From assembly GCF_030812295.1 (NCBI RefSeq), contig NZ_JAUSSK010000003.1:558001-622000 (forward strand): a stretch of 64,000 nucleotides of DNA, read 5' to 3'. Origin of the DNA: Luteibacter jiangsuensis. GTDB lineage: Bacteria; Pseudomonadota; Gammaproteobacteria; Xanthomonadales; Rhodanobacteraceae. Numbering within the stretch: position 1 is the first letter of the stretch; every line of letters starts with the position of its first letter. A program made the translations under genes and the position numbers. The notes under the pieces were generated by a model. It was not told the DNA's origin. It saw only the letters and a program-made list of their open reading frames with translations, and ran no database searches. Positions 1-8,724 of this stretch are shown here, in pieces.

Positions 1-937
1 ACGAGTTGAACTGGCCCAGCGTGCCCTGGAAGAAGGCGGCGGCCATGGGTGGAGCACTGATGATCATCGTCGTGAGCAACAAGCCGAGGCCGCCTTGCTG
101 GAGGGCCATGCTGTTGATGCCGTCGGTGGTGCCGGCGCCACCCATGCTTGGCATGGAGAGAAGATACTTCGCCGCGAAGGCGGCAGTCACCGCGGCCATC
201 ATCTTCATGGCGATGGTCACCATGACGCTGAGGACGGCGAGGGAGAAGACGGTGCCGATGCCATAGAGAAGCCATTTACTGAACAGTTGCTTCGTAGGCT
301 CGAAGAGCAGGCACATGATGAAGATCGGGCCGAAACCGACGAACAGGGCGAGGGCGATCTTGTTCAACAGCAGCATGGAGCCGGCGATGACGCTGGGACC
401 GGCGATGCCGATGCCGGTGAACCAGCGATCACGGTCCTTGGCGTCCTGGGCGGCCTGGTCGCCGCCTGTATCGATGGCGTCGATCGTGCCCATCGCCACC
501 TCCATGCCCGCGAGGTTGTTGTCGATGTGCTGGAACGGACTCCCCTTTTCGCCTGTGACGTACTGCGCGATTACGGTCGACATACCGTCGCTCAAGGTCC
601 AGTAGACCGACGAGGACGAATAGGCTGCGGTGGTCGCTATGAAGACGACGAGGGTCGCTTTCAGGGAGTCGCCCACGAGTACCATCATCGGTTGGCGCGA
701 TTGCCCCGTGACGATGCGAAAACCCTGGAACATGATCCATACGGTCAGTACGGTCACGGCGACGAAACCAATGATCGTGGCGGAGCTGGAGAGTAGCTTC
801 CACTGCATGATGTCGATTTCATCGCGCAGGAAGTTATTGATCGTCTGGAAGAAGACGAACTGTGTTGCACCGTCCAGCGGGCCGCTGAGCATGGCGACGG
901 CCGAATGTTCGAAGTGTGTACCCAAGAGGTCAACCAT
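1..937 (-). CDS. virB6: VirB6, inner-membrane channel subunit of type IV secretion system (3' end outside window)
   Basis: The reading frame is open from an ATG at 937 to the window edge (about 312 codons), so the C-terminus is missing. It encodes a polytopic membrane protein: after a short N-terminal region there are several long hydrophobic stretches, for example around residues 50-70, 80-100, 170-200 and 220-245. This is the usual VirB6/TrbL layout of an N-terminal segment followed by multiple helices in the inner-membrane complex. It lies 35 bp downstream of virB5, as in Xanthomonas-type clusters. The family call rests on hydropathy, position and general sequence character rather than a single motif. 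Confidence 0.85.
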   Translation of the reverse strand, partial: MVDLLGTHFEHSAVAMLSGPLDGATQFVFFQTINNFLRDEIDIMQWKLLSSSATIIGFVAVTVLTVWIMFQGFRIVTGQSRQPMMVLVGDSLKATLVVFIATTAAYSSSSVYWTLSDGMSTVIAQYVTGEKGSPFQHIDNNLAGMEVAMGTIDAIDTGGDQAAQDAKDRDRWFTGIGIAGPSVIAGSMLLLNKIALALFVGFGPIFIMCLLFEPTKQLFSKWLLYGIGTVFSLAVLSVMVTIAMKMMAAVTAAFAAKYLLSMPSMGGAGTTDGINSMALQQGGLGLLLTTMIISAPPMAAAFFQGTLGQFNS

Positions 938-972
938 GACGCGACGTTCCGTTTGCAAAAATGGTGATCGGA

Positions 973-1854
973 TCAGAAGCCATTGGACTCACCGATACTG
1001 AGGGTCTGCATGCCGCTTGGCTTGTCGCTCTGCACGCCCTTCAACGTTTCGGAAAGCACGGCACCCGTGGCGAGGCCGCTGATGGCACTGCCGATATCCA
1101 CGTCACCGACGCCCGGGAGTTGGATCGACCCCCATTCCGACGGCTTCTTGCCGGTGTTGGCGGCGTTCGCCGCCAGTGTCTGTTGCGATCGCAGGTACTT
1201 GAGGTTGGCCTCGTAGGCATAGTTCACCGTCTGCATCTGCTGTTGGTCCAGAGCGATCAGGTTGTACAACGCGGTGAGCTTGTTGGTGTTGTCTTCAAGC
1301 TTGCCGTATTGGTTCGGGTCGTCCGCGCCGATCGCCTGCCGTTCCTTGAGGAGTTCGCGCAGCATGTCGTCGCGTGTTTTCGTGTTCTTGTACATGGTCA
1401 ACATGTACTGGTACTGAGCGTTCTCCAGGTCGACGATCAGCTTGCAGTTTGCCTGCTGGGGCTCGGCGACCGCCTTGCAGCGGGTGCCGTCGTCCAACTG
1501 CGTGCTGTCTTCGGGAAGGGCCTTCTTCGGATCGGCCACTCGCGGACCTGGCTGCGTGTCCTTGTACTGTCCGATTTTGAACTTCTTGTTGATCGCGTCG
1601 AGGTTGGCGTTGATCGTCTTGCCGTCACCATCGCCGGTCTGGCCCAGCACCTTGTTGATGTCCTTGGTCTGGCTGACGGTATCGTTGGTGTGCTGTTCGA
1701 TCTGGCCGAGCTTGGTGTTGGCGTCGGCGTCGTTCACGGCCCACTGCGCCTGGGCGGCGGGTGTCGCGGCGAGCAGGGCGATCAGGAATGTGCCGCCGCC
1801 GAGCAGGCGGCGAAGCAGGGATGTCCGGCGGGCGTACATATTTCGGGTTGCCAT
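973..1854 (-). CDS. virB5: VirB5, minor pilus/tip protein of type IV secretion system
   Basis: A 293-residue protein. The ATG at 1854 is chosen because it gives a clean signal peptide: basic residues up to about 16, a hydrophobic core (TFLIALLAATPA) and an AQA cleavage site near residue 36. A longer in-frame extension to 2124 only overlaps virB4. The mature part is polar and helix-rich with many Gln, Asn and Asp, like the alpha-helical VirB5 proteins that sit at the pilus tip. It is 32 bp downstream of virB4 and 35 bp upstream of virB6. VirB5 sequences diverge strongly, so the call leans on position, signal peptide and composition. Confidence 0.8.
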   Translation of the reverse strand: MATRNMYARRTSLLRRLLGGGTFLIALLAATPAAQAQWAVNDADANTKLGQIEQHTNDTVSQTKDINKVLGQTGDGDGKTINANLDAINKKFKIGQYKDTQPGPRVADPKKALPEDSTQLDDGTRCKAVAEPQQANCKLIVDLENAQYQYMLTMYKNTKTRDDMLRELLKERQAIGADDPNQYGKLEDNTNKLTALYNLIALDQQQMQTVNYAYEANLKYLRSQQTLAANAANTGKKPSEWGSIQLPGVGDVDIGSAISGLATGAVLSETLKGVQSDKPSGMQTLSIGESNGF

Positions 1855-1886
1855 GATGGTCTCCAGGGTCAATGCGTTGGCCTGCG

Positions 1887-4355
1887 TCAGCGAGCGGCCG
1901 AGCGGGCAGGGCGCGTCGAGGGGGAGGCAGGTGTGGGTTTCTTGCCACTGCCCTTGCGGTTTTCGTAGAAGGACGGCAGCCACTGGTCCGGGGTGAGGTC
2001 GTTGGGCGACACGCCGGCGGCTTCGGCGTGCTGGGCGAGGATCTCGTGCATGATCTCGATGTTGTCCGTGGATGCGGAAATGACCGACAGGGCATCGTCC
2101 ATGCCGCGCAGGTTGAGCTGGCACACGGCCGACGCATGACCCTGCTTGACCAGGAACCGACGCGAACGCTCGTCGAGGCTCACCACCACCTGGTATTCGG
2201 CATCGGTTAGCTTCAGGCCGTTGACGTAGTCCTCGCGGCTCGCATTGGGGTTGGGCAAGAGGATCATGGTGGCGGTCTGCTCGATGAGAGCCGCGGAAAT
2301 GTCGCTGGCCAGGGCATCCTCGGGACTCTGAGTGGCGAAGATGCCCATGCCGTTCTGCTTACGGATGGTCTTCTGCTTGTTCTTCGCGAATTCCTTGAGC
2401 CCGCCCTTGCCGTCGAGGATCTTCCAGAACTCGTCCATCACGTAGATCAGGCGGCGTCCGTCGATCAGCGCTTCCAGGCGGTGCAGGAGGTAGTTGATGA
2501 CCGGCGCGCGGACTTCCGGATTGTCGATGATGTCGGTGTAATCGAAGCCGATGATATTGGCCTTGTCCAGGTCCACCGTGTCGCGCGGATTGTCGAAGAC
2601 CCAACCCAGGGAATTGCCGGCCGTCCACTTGCGAATGCGGATGAACAGGCCGTCGTCACCGAGATTCGGCAGGCTCTTCTGGAAGTTGGTCATGTTGCGA
2701 AGGTGCATCGGCGTGTCGAGGATGTTCTCCACGGCACGGTAGATATCTTCTTCTTCACGAGAGCTGTAGACGCTCTTGCCCGCGAGAACCTTGACCAGAT
2801 CGGCCAGGAACTGCACGTTCTCCTCCGTGCGCTCGCATTGGAACGGATTGAAGCCGGTGGGCTTGCCGTTCTCCAGCGCCAGGTAGTTGCCACCGCACGC
2901 GCGCACGAAAATCTCGGCGCCGCGGTCCTTGTCGAAGAAAAAGATGGTCGGTGCCGGATCGAGCTTCTGCACCTGGCTGAGCAGGAAGTTGATAAGCGCC
3001 GTCTTGCCGGTACCGGATTTTCCGATGACCATGGTATTGGCAATGGCCTTCTCGCCGAACGAATTCTCGGCGGGATGGGTCGCATGGAAATTGAAGTAGT
3101 ACGGCTGGCCGTTGGTCGTCTGCAAGGTGGTGACGCAGTCACCCCAGGGATTGTTCTGCTTCTTGCCCGTGGCGAAGTTGTGCAAGGGCGACAGGCCGAG
3201 GAAGTTGAGCGAACTGACATTGGCGAGGCGTGTACGGTATTTCCAGTTTCCCGGGAACTGCGCATAGAACGCCGACGTCACGGCGAGGTCTTCCTTCACC
3301 GAGATGAAACCCGCGTTGGAGAGCTCGGCACGGGTCGCGGCGATCTGCTGGGAAAGGGTTTCCTGCGCCTGCGAGTAAATCGCCATGGTGAAGTGGTACT
3401 CACCGAGCACGAAGTTGCCCGAAGCGAGCTGATCCATGGCCTGGTCCATCTCGATGATCTGGCTCACGGCCTTGTCGCCCGAGGAGATCATCATGCCCTT
3501 CGTACGCTCCAATGCCTTGAGCGCATCCTGGCGTCCCATCGGGCTGAAGGAATGGGTGATGACGTACTCGAAGTCGAGATACTTGAGTCCGTTGAGAATG
3601 CCGGGGTAGGTTCCCTCGACGTACTCCTTGATATTGAGGATCGCGCCGAAATGATTGACGCCATTCGGTGTGGTGAGGACGAAGTCGCCGGTCTTGGAAG
3701 AGAATCGCTGGCGGCTGACGGGGAGGTAGTCGCGTACGGCCGCGCTGAGTACGGGCACCGGCTCATCGATACGATTGAGGATGTAGCCGTACAACTCGAG
3801 TGCTTCCGAGAAGACCACGCCGTTCGGCGCTTCATACATGCCCAGGCGTGTCGGTGCGTAATCCTTGAGCACGGCTTCCACGTTGCCGGCCAATTCCAGT
3901 GTCGTGGCGATCGCCTGGTTCTGCTCCGACAGGAGACGCTCGGCGTTGGACGACTTCTCGACAAAGCGTTTTCCCGATACCACGGGACGGTAGATCATCG
4001 TCAGGTAGAGCTCGTTCTGCATCAGCTTCTGGCTGGAGAGCGAAGCGTAATAGCCGTCGGACATGTCCTGGTTGAAGCGGTGCTCGAAGCGGCTGCTGTC
4101 CTTGACGCTGCCACGGCGGCGAATATCGTGGACCCAGAAGGCCACGTTGACGAAATCGGGCGCGCGGAGTGTCTGCAACATCCGGTTGAAAGTGTTGTGG
4201 CGATGTTCTATCTCCCACTCTTCGCGGCCCACGAAGGGAAGGCCGGCCAGTCGCCAGACGAGCAGGAAATCGCCGCCGGTCGTCTTGAGGACGGTCGGCG
4301 AAACATGCGTGGACAATGGAATGAACTCACCGATCGCTGCATCTGGAGTGAACAT
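1887..4355 (-). CDS. virB4: VirB4, type IV secretion ATPase
   Basis: An 822-residue member of the VirB4/CagE/TrbE family, the largest and best conserved T4SS ATPase, which powers pilus assembly and substrate transfer at the inner membrane. An N-terminal CagE-like domain covers about residues 1-400. The AAA-like domain has Walker A GKSGTGKT at about 443-450 and a Walker B-type IYVMDEFWK near 635-643, followed by the family's KTIRKQNG and ATQSPEDAL segments. The C-terminal 20 residues are Ser/Pro/Arg-rich. The ATG at 4355 follows virB3 after 67 bp. That gap contains a terminator-like hairpin, so expression from here on may be attenuated relative to virB7-virB3. Confidence 0.96.
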   Translation of the reverse strand: MFTPDAAIGEFIPLSTHVSPTVLKTTGGDFLLVWRLAGLPFVGREEWEIEHRHNTFNRMLQTLRAPDFVNVAFWVHDIRRRGSVKDSSRFEHRFNQDMSDGYYASLSSQKLMQNELYLTMIYRPVVSGKRFVEKSSNAERLLSEQNQAIATTLELAGNVEAVLKDYAPTRLGMYEAPNGVVFSEALELYGYILNRIDEPVPVLSAAVRDYLPVSRQRFSSKTGDFVLTTPNGVNHFGAILNIKEYVEGTYPGILNGLKYLDFEYVITHSFSPMGRQDALKALERTKGMMISSGDKAVSQIIEMDQAMDQLASGNFVLGEYHFTMAIYSQAQETLSQQIAATRAELSNAGFISVKEDLAVTSAFYAQFPGNWKYRTRLANVSSLNFLGLSPLHNFATGKKQNNPWGDCVTTLQTTNGQPYYFNFHATHPAENSFGEKAIANTMVIGKSGTGKTALINFLLSQVQKLDPAPTIFFFDKDRGAEIFVRACGGNYLALENGKPTGFNPFQCERTEENVQFLADLVKVLAGKSVYSSREEEDIYRAVENILDTPMHLRNMTNFQKSLPNLGDDGLFIRIRKWTAGNSLGWVFDNPRDTVDLDKANIIGFDYTDIIDNPEVRAPVINYLLHRLEALIDGRRLIYVMDEFWKILDGKGGLKEFAKNKQKTIRKQNGMGIFATQSPEDALASDISAALIEQTATMILLPNPNASREDYVNGLKLTDAEYQVVVSLDERSRRFLVKQGHASAVCQLNLRGMDDALSVISASTDNIEIMHEILAQHAEAAGVSPNDLTPDQWLPSFYENRKGSGKKPTPASPSTRPARSAAR

Positions 4356-4381
4356 GGCTCTGGCTACCGTCGAGAAGCGCT

Positions 4382-4411
4382 AAAAAGGCCCTGGCAGGGT
4401 CCTGCCAGGGC
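4382..4411 (-). terminator. Terminator-like hairpin between virB3 and virB4
   Basis: On the minus strand, a perfect 11-bp GC-rich stem (GCCCTGGCAGG paired with CCTGCCAGGGC, 2-nt loop) is followed after one base by five T residues. This is the form of an intrinsic terminator. It lies wholly in the 67-bp gap between the virB3 stop (4423) and the virB4 start (4355), inside the operon. It may be an attenuator or an mRNA-stabilising 3' end for the upstream segment. The structure is directly visible; its function is inferred. Confidence 0.7.
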
Positions 4412-4422
4412 GGAGTATTGCC

Positions 4423-4731
4423 TTACCGTTTCGCCTTGCCGGGCTCACGGTAGTTGTTGGGCGAGAACACCCACATGCCGTCGTGTTCCTGCAGGTTCCG
4501 GATCCGCGTGCGGAATTGCAGGCGGAGTCCCAACAGACGAAAGATCATTTCGTCGCGACGGGCCATCTGGCGCATCACGAATACGCTGATGGGAATCCAC
4601 AGGAGGAACCACATGTTGAAATACATCGCCATCAGCAAGCCGCTTCCCGCCCCGATGAAGAACGGGATATAGGGCACGCCCATGAACATGGCCGGCCGCG
4701 TGCAGCCGCGGAAGAGCGCGTTCTTATGCAT
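4423..4731 (-). CDS. virB3: VirB3, inner-membrane T4SS component
   Basis: A 102-residue protein of the VirB3/TrbD family. It starts with the typical short polar head (KNALFRGCTRPAMFMGVPY), continues with two adjacent hydrophobic segments at about residues 18-35 and 38-53, and ends with a basic soluble tail. The length matches the family (about 100 residues). It works with VirB4 at the inner membrane. The start overlaps the 3' end of virB2 by 8 bp, which suggests translational coupling. The stop is followed by the hairpin at 4382-4411. Confidence 0.9.
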   Translation of the reverse strand: MHKNALFRGCTRPAMFMGVPYIPFFIGAGSGLLMAMYFNMWFLLWIPISVFVMRQMARRDEMIFRLLGLRLQFRTRIRNLQEHDGMWVFSPNNYREPGKAKR

Positions 4732-5161
4732 GGAAGTGCAGGAGGTGCATCGCGGTCTGCATGGCGTCCATCAGGAAGGAGGCCGTCGTGGCTCCGCTGG
4801 TGGAGCTGCATGCGTTCGACGAGCCGCCATTGCCGCCCACGACCATCTTCGCCACCTGTGCGGCGGCACCGATCAGCACGCCACCGACGAGGGCCGGCGC
4901 CACATCGGCGATGCGCTTGTGGGCGAAGGCGATCTGGTAGCCGGAGAAGATCACGGCGATGGTTACCACGACGATCGATGCGGCATTCAGCAATGAGTTG
5001 ATGTTCTCAAAGAAGCCGCAGACCTTCTTCGAGGTTTCGGTCACGTCCTGGGCCACGCCGATCGTTGGCAGCAGCAGGACGGTGGCGACCATGAGCAGGG
5101 TCATCATCTTGTTGAGCGATGCACGATCGGTCGGGACGTTGGGCAGGTTGGACAGGGCCAT
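4724..5161 (-). CDS. virB2: VirB2, major pilin of the type IV secretion system
   Basis: A 145-residue prepilin. The ATG at 5161 gives a basic N-terminus, a hydrophobic core near residues 19-35 (MTLLMVATVLLLP) and a likely cleavage at GVAQ. The mature pilin has the two hydrophobic helices expected of VirB2 (about residues 60-80 and 90-110) separated by a short polar loop containing KRIAD. Two Cys in the mature region could pair. Longer in-frame extensions upstream overlap only low-complexity sequence next to virB1 and were discarded. It lies 121 bp downstream of virB1. Confidence 0.88.
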   Translation of the reverse strand: MALSNLPNVPTDRASLNKMMTLLMVATVLLLPTIGVAQDVTETSKKVCGFFENINSLLNAASIVVVTIAVIFSGYQIAFAHKRIADVAPALVGGVLIGAAAQVAKMVVGGNGGSSNACSSTSGATTASFLMDAMQTAMHLLHFHA

Positions 5162-5282
5162 CTCGTAGTTCCTTGGTGTGTTACAGGGCTGGATACGGCC
5201 GTGGTAGGCGGCCGGGTTGAGGACGGCTACGACGCTCGTAGCCGGTTTCGCAACGACGTGCATCCTGCGAGGCGGGAGCACG

Positions 5283-6386
5283 TCAAAAAACAAAGGCGCC
5301 ATCGCTACCCCCCTGGCGAAGATCGGCCGGGTCGCCGGCGGGTGCCGTCGGCGCGGTCGGGGAGGCGGCGGTGGTGGGTGTGGGATCGCCAGGTCCTTGC
5401 ACCTGGGGAACGAAGATGTCGTTGCCCTCCGCGGCGCCGGTACCGTTGGCGTTGGATGAAACGCCGATCTGCGCCATGGCCGCCGCCGTGGCCGGGTCCG
5501 TTCGGATACGGCCGGGAGCGAGTGCGGGGTTGCCCGCGGGCACCTGCGCGCCGATCTGCGACATGATCGCGGCCGTCGTCGGGTCGGTGGGGATTCGGCC
5601 AGGCGCGGGCGCCGGAAGCGTCGGGGCGAAACCCGCAAGCGACGCATTCCCGCCCGGACCAAACGGGGGCGATGCCGATGCCGCTTGCAGGGCCTGCGCG
5701 ATGGCGGCGGCGTCCGGCGGTGTGTCGGTCATGGCGGGGCTGGCTGACGGTGCGACCGTGCGGCTGGGCGGGGCTGTGCCAGCCGCGGCGGCCACCGCTG
5801 GTGCGAGCGTGGAGGCGACGGCGGCATCGGCCACGCTGCGCATGGCCACGCGGTAGGCGGCAGCGTCACTCGTATAGACAGGCGTTCCCTTGCCGCTGCT
5901 GGTGGAAGACTTGACCAGTGGGATCGGCACGGCCGTTGCCGCAAGGGCGGATTGGCGCGCCATGGAGTCGAAGATTTTCTGGACGTAGCCGTCCTGGTAA
6001 CCGGTGGTGAAGTTGCCGGAGTAGTAACAACTGAAAGCCTTGCCCCAGTCGCCGCCTGCACTGGCATAGCACTGGGCGAGGATCTGCGACCCGGCGACGA
6101 GGTTGGGGCATACCTGGAAGGCCTTCTCGTACGTATCGAGGCCGAACTTGCCGAGGTTGGCGCGATTCACCTGCGCCACGCCCAGTGAGTAGTTGTAGCC
6201 CTTCGACTCGAGCATGCGCACTGTCGCCACGGCTTCGCCGAGGTTCTCCGGTTGGCGCACGAGCTGGCCGCCAACGACGCCGATCGCAAACGGATTGCGC
6301 GACGACTCGACATTCACGACATGCTGCATCACCTCCGCCGGTACGGCGAGGTTTGGGCAAGCCATCATTTCCATTCCTGGTACCAC
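5283..6386 (-). CDS. virB1: VirB1-like lytic transglycosylase
   Basis: A 367-residue protein. The N-terminal 150 residues are a lysozyme-like/SLT transglycosylase domain: catalytic Glu in VVNVESSRNPFAIG, then YSLGVAQVNRANLGKFG and a conserved CYYSGNFTTGY segment. This class opens the peptidoglycan for the T4SS. The remainder is a long Ala/Pro-rich, low-complexity tail in which an RIPTDP/RIRTDP-TAA(A/I)M-QIG unit is repeated. The GTG at 6386 is preferred because an AGGAG lies 8 nt upstream; an ATG at 6374 is the alternative. No obvious signal peptide is present. It sits 39 bp after virB11. Confidence 0.88.
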   Translation of the reverse strand: MVPGMEMMACPNLAVPAEVMQHVVNVESSRNPFAIGVVGGQLVRQPENLGEAVATVRMLESKGYNYSLGVAQVNRANLGKFGLDTYEKAFQVCPNLVAGSQILAQCYASAGGDWGKAFSCYYSGNFTTGYQDGYVQKIFDSMARQSALAATAVPIPLVKSSTSSGKGTPVYTSDAAAYRVAMRSVADAAVASTLAPAVAAAAGTAPPSRTVAPSASPAMTDTPPDAAAIAQALQAASASPPFGPGGNASLAGFAPTLPAPAPGRIPTDPTTAAIMSQIGAQVPAGNPALAPGRIRTDPATAAAMAQIGVSSNANGTGAAEGNDIFVPQVQGPGDPTPTTAASPTAPTAPAGDPADLRQGGSDGAFVF

Positions 6387-6425
6387 CGTTACAACTCCTG
6401 TCTAATGACCGATGTGTTTCGCGTG

Positions 6426-7466
6426 TTACCCCCCGTCCGGAGCCAGGGCCCGGGCCGGGTTGAAATCGATGCCGGTGATGTGACGACGACCGGCATGCGC
6501 CTTGATGTGGACGACGATGTCGATGGTCAGCATCAGCAAGCGTTTGATCGTCGAGAACTCCAATCCCGCGCCCTCGTTGGATGCCTTCACCATGAGCCCC
6601 AACTGATCCCAGGTCTGCTCCACGCTTCCTGCGTGACAGCTTGTAATCGACCCGGGATGGCCGGATGCGCAATTTCGGATGAAGTAGAACGATTCGTCGC
6701 CACGAAGCTCCGCCAGGATGATCCGGTCGGGTTTCATACGGAGGCAGGCCTCCATGCAACTTTTCGCGGTGACGTTGCTGGCGCTTTGCCCGCCCTTGGA
6801 ATACAGGAGATGGACGACATTCGGCTGGTCGATGAAAAGCTCGCGTGCGTCTTCGATGGTGACCAGCCGCTCGTCTTCCGGGATATGTCCCACCAGCGAC
6901 TTCATGAACGTGGTCTTGCCGCTGCCGGTGGCGCCGGCGACGACGATATTCTTCTTGCTCAGCACCGCATGGCGAAAGAAATCCGCATAGCGACGTTCGG
7001 CGCGCAGTTCCAGCAATTCACGATCCGCCTGGCTGATCGTATTGGCGCCTTCCAGGATCTGGTCGAAAAAGCCGTCCTCCTGATACTGCGCCAACGTCTT
7101 GCTTTGCCGTGAAGGCAGCCGGATGGTTATCGAAACACGCCCGGCCTCGCATGCTGGCGGAAGGACGAACTGAGCACGCTGCCCGGTGGGGAATGTCAGC
7201 GAGACGACCGGGTCGACGTCGGTGATACGTTGCCCGGTGTTGCTTTCATTGACCACCGCGGTACAGAACTGGCGAGCCCGCTCGAACGTGAGCGACGGTA
7301 CTTCCACGCGATGCCAGGCACCGCGACTCTCGAGATAGAGTTCGCCCGGTTTGTTTATGCATATCTCGGTCACGTCGGACGACGCGAGGTAGTCCCGGAT
7401 GCCCAGCACTTCGTACTGGTAGTCCAGGAAATCGCTTCCGACGACGGCGAGAGCGGGCTGGCTCAT
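6426..7466 (-). CDS. virB11: VirB11, hexameric traffic ATPase of the T4SS
   Basis: A 346-residue VirB11/PulE-family secretion ATPase. An N-terminal substrate-binding domain precedes the RecA-like domain, with Walker A GATGSGKTT at about residues 177-185, an Asp box (RLVTIEDAREL), a Walker B region (RPDRIILAELRGDE-like) and a His box (GSITSCHAGS). It forms a ring under the inner membrane that switches VirB4/VirD4 between pilus assembly and secretion. The ATG at 7466, four bases after the virB10 stop, is chosen over a longer overlapping frame. Every motif expected for an active enzyme is present. Confidence 0.95.
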   Translation of the reverse strand: MSQPALAVVGSDFLDYQYEVLGIRDYLASSDVTEICINKPGELYLESRGAWHRVEVPSLTFERARQFCTAVVNESNTGQRITDVDPVVSLTFPTGQRAQFVLPPACEAGRVSITIRLPSRQSKTLAQYQEDGFFDQILEGANTISQADRELLELRAERRYADFFRHAVLSKKNIVVAGATGSGKTTFMKSLVGHIPEDERLVTIEDARELFIDQPNVVHLLYSKGGQSASNVTAKSCMEACLRMKPDRIILAELRGDESFYFIRNCASGHPGSITSCHAGSVEQTWDQLGLMVKASNEGAGLEFSTIKRLLMLTIDIVVHIKAHAGRRHITGIDFNPARALAPDGG

Positions 7467-7470
7467 CTGC

Positions 7471-8724
7471 TCAGTACCTCGCCACGACGCCGCTGAAGTC
7501 GACGTCCTTCGCGACATAGATGGCGAGGACCGTGCCCTGGTTGATCGTGACCGTGGCAGGGCGATTGGCCGCACGTTGTACCGCGGTGTTCGCGATCTGC
7601 TGGAGCGTCGCGGCGGTGTTGCTTTCGAACGGACTCTGCGTCACCACGCCATTGCTGATCGTGGTCTGGCGAGGGCCGTGTTCCGCCGCTTCGTATTTGA
7701 ATGCGTCGCTGAGAAGGGAGATGAGCAGGGCCGCGCCGATGCGGCTACCCCAATGCGCATTGTAATAGCCGGGGTGGCCGGCACCGCCGAGTGTATCCAC
7801 ACCCGGGCTGGCCATATTCACGTCGATACCCGTGGGCGTGACGATGCGATCCCAGATCACGGCAACGCGTGGCCCATTGGGCTCCATTTCGTACTTGCCC
7901 AGGACCTTGGAGCCCTTGGGCAACAGCAGGCGCTTGCCGGTGAACGAATACACGGGCTCGGTGACGACGCAGGAGGTGAAACCCGGAATGTCCGTGATGA
8001 TCCGGGTTTCAAGAACGCAGCGAATGAACGTGCCGCGCAGCATCAGTGTATCCGGGTGGGTCAGCGGAGAGGCATTGGACACGTCCGGAAGGCTCTTGCC
8101 GCCATATGCGCTGTTTACCGGCACGCCGCCCGACGGTCCGGGATAAGGCATGCCCGGAATCATTCCGTAGGGGCTGGCGGGTCCGCCCATGCCACCGCCT
8201 GCCGGCTGCCCACTGGCGCCGGCTACCTGGGCGGCTTCGGTGTCCATCATGCGCCGCTCGAGGAGCGACGGCCCCGTGTTCACGCGCTGAGTGGCTGCGC
8301 GCGGCTGCGCGGTGGACGGCAGTGGCGGCGGCGGAGCGAGCGCGATCGGGTCGGGCAGCCTTGGAGGTGCCTGTTCCGGTATGGGAGCGACCTTGGGAGC
8401 GTCGGGTATCGAAACGGTTTCCTCGTGCTTGGGTTTCGGGGCCGGTGCCGCCGATTGGTTGCCGCTCAGGAAGAAGTAGGCGGCGAACAAAAGCAACGCG
8501 ACTATGCCGGCGAGGAAGCCGAGGGCACGCCGGTTCATCCGTCGCACGTCAGCAGCCGCCAGTTGAGGCGCGCCGGCATCGAGATCCGGCGGAGGCGCCT
8601 GGCGTTGCTGTGCGGAGTAGGGATTGTTCGCCAGCGCTTCGGCTTGCTCGCCAGCGGCATCCCGCGGCGGCACCTGGCCGTCGCGGTTCTCGTCGTCGGG
8701 ATGGTAGGGATTATTCGGGCTCAC
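7471..8724 (-). CDS. virB10: VirB10, T4SS core scaffold spanning both membranes
   Basis: A 417-residue VirB10/TrbI protein. A cytoplasmic N-terminus of about 65 residues contains Asn/Pro motifs (NNPY twice). One transmembrane helix follows at about 68-88, then a Pro-rich periplasmic linker, and the C-terminal TrbI beta-barrel domain (about 215-417) that lines the outer-membrane pore. The start is GTG at 8724, overlapping the virB9 stop by 4 nt (GTGA), so it is probably translationally coupled. It senses ATP energy from VirB4/B11 and gates the channel with VirB7 and VirB9. Confidence 0.93.
   Translation of the reverse strand: MSPNNPYHPDDENRDGQVPPRDAAGEQAEALANNPYSAQQRQAPPPDLDAGAPQLAAADVRRMNRRALGFLAGIVALLLFAAYFFLSGNQSAAPAPKPKHEETVSIPDAPKVAPIPEQAPPRLPDPIALAPPPPLPSTAQPRAATQRVNTGPSLLERRMMDTEAAQVAGASGQPAGGGMGGPASPYGMIPGMPYPGPSGGVPVNSAYGGKSLPDVSNASPLTHPDTLMLRGTFIRCVLETRIITDIPGFTSCVVTEPVYSFTGKRLLLPKGSKVLGKYEMEPNGPRVAVIWDRIVTPTGIDVNMASPGVDTLGGAGHPGYYNAHWGSRIGAALLISLLSDAFKYEAAEHGPRQTTISNGVVTQSPFESNTAATLQQIANTAVQRAANRPATVTINQGTVLAIYVAKDVDFSGVVARY

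Noticed and set aside
2481-4589. A 702-codon plus-strand frame over virB4
   Set aside because: Shadow of virB4, which carries Walker A and B motifs in the opposite sense.
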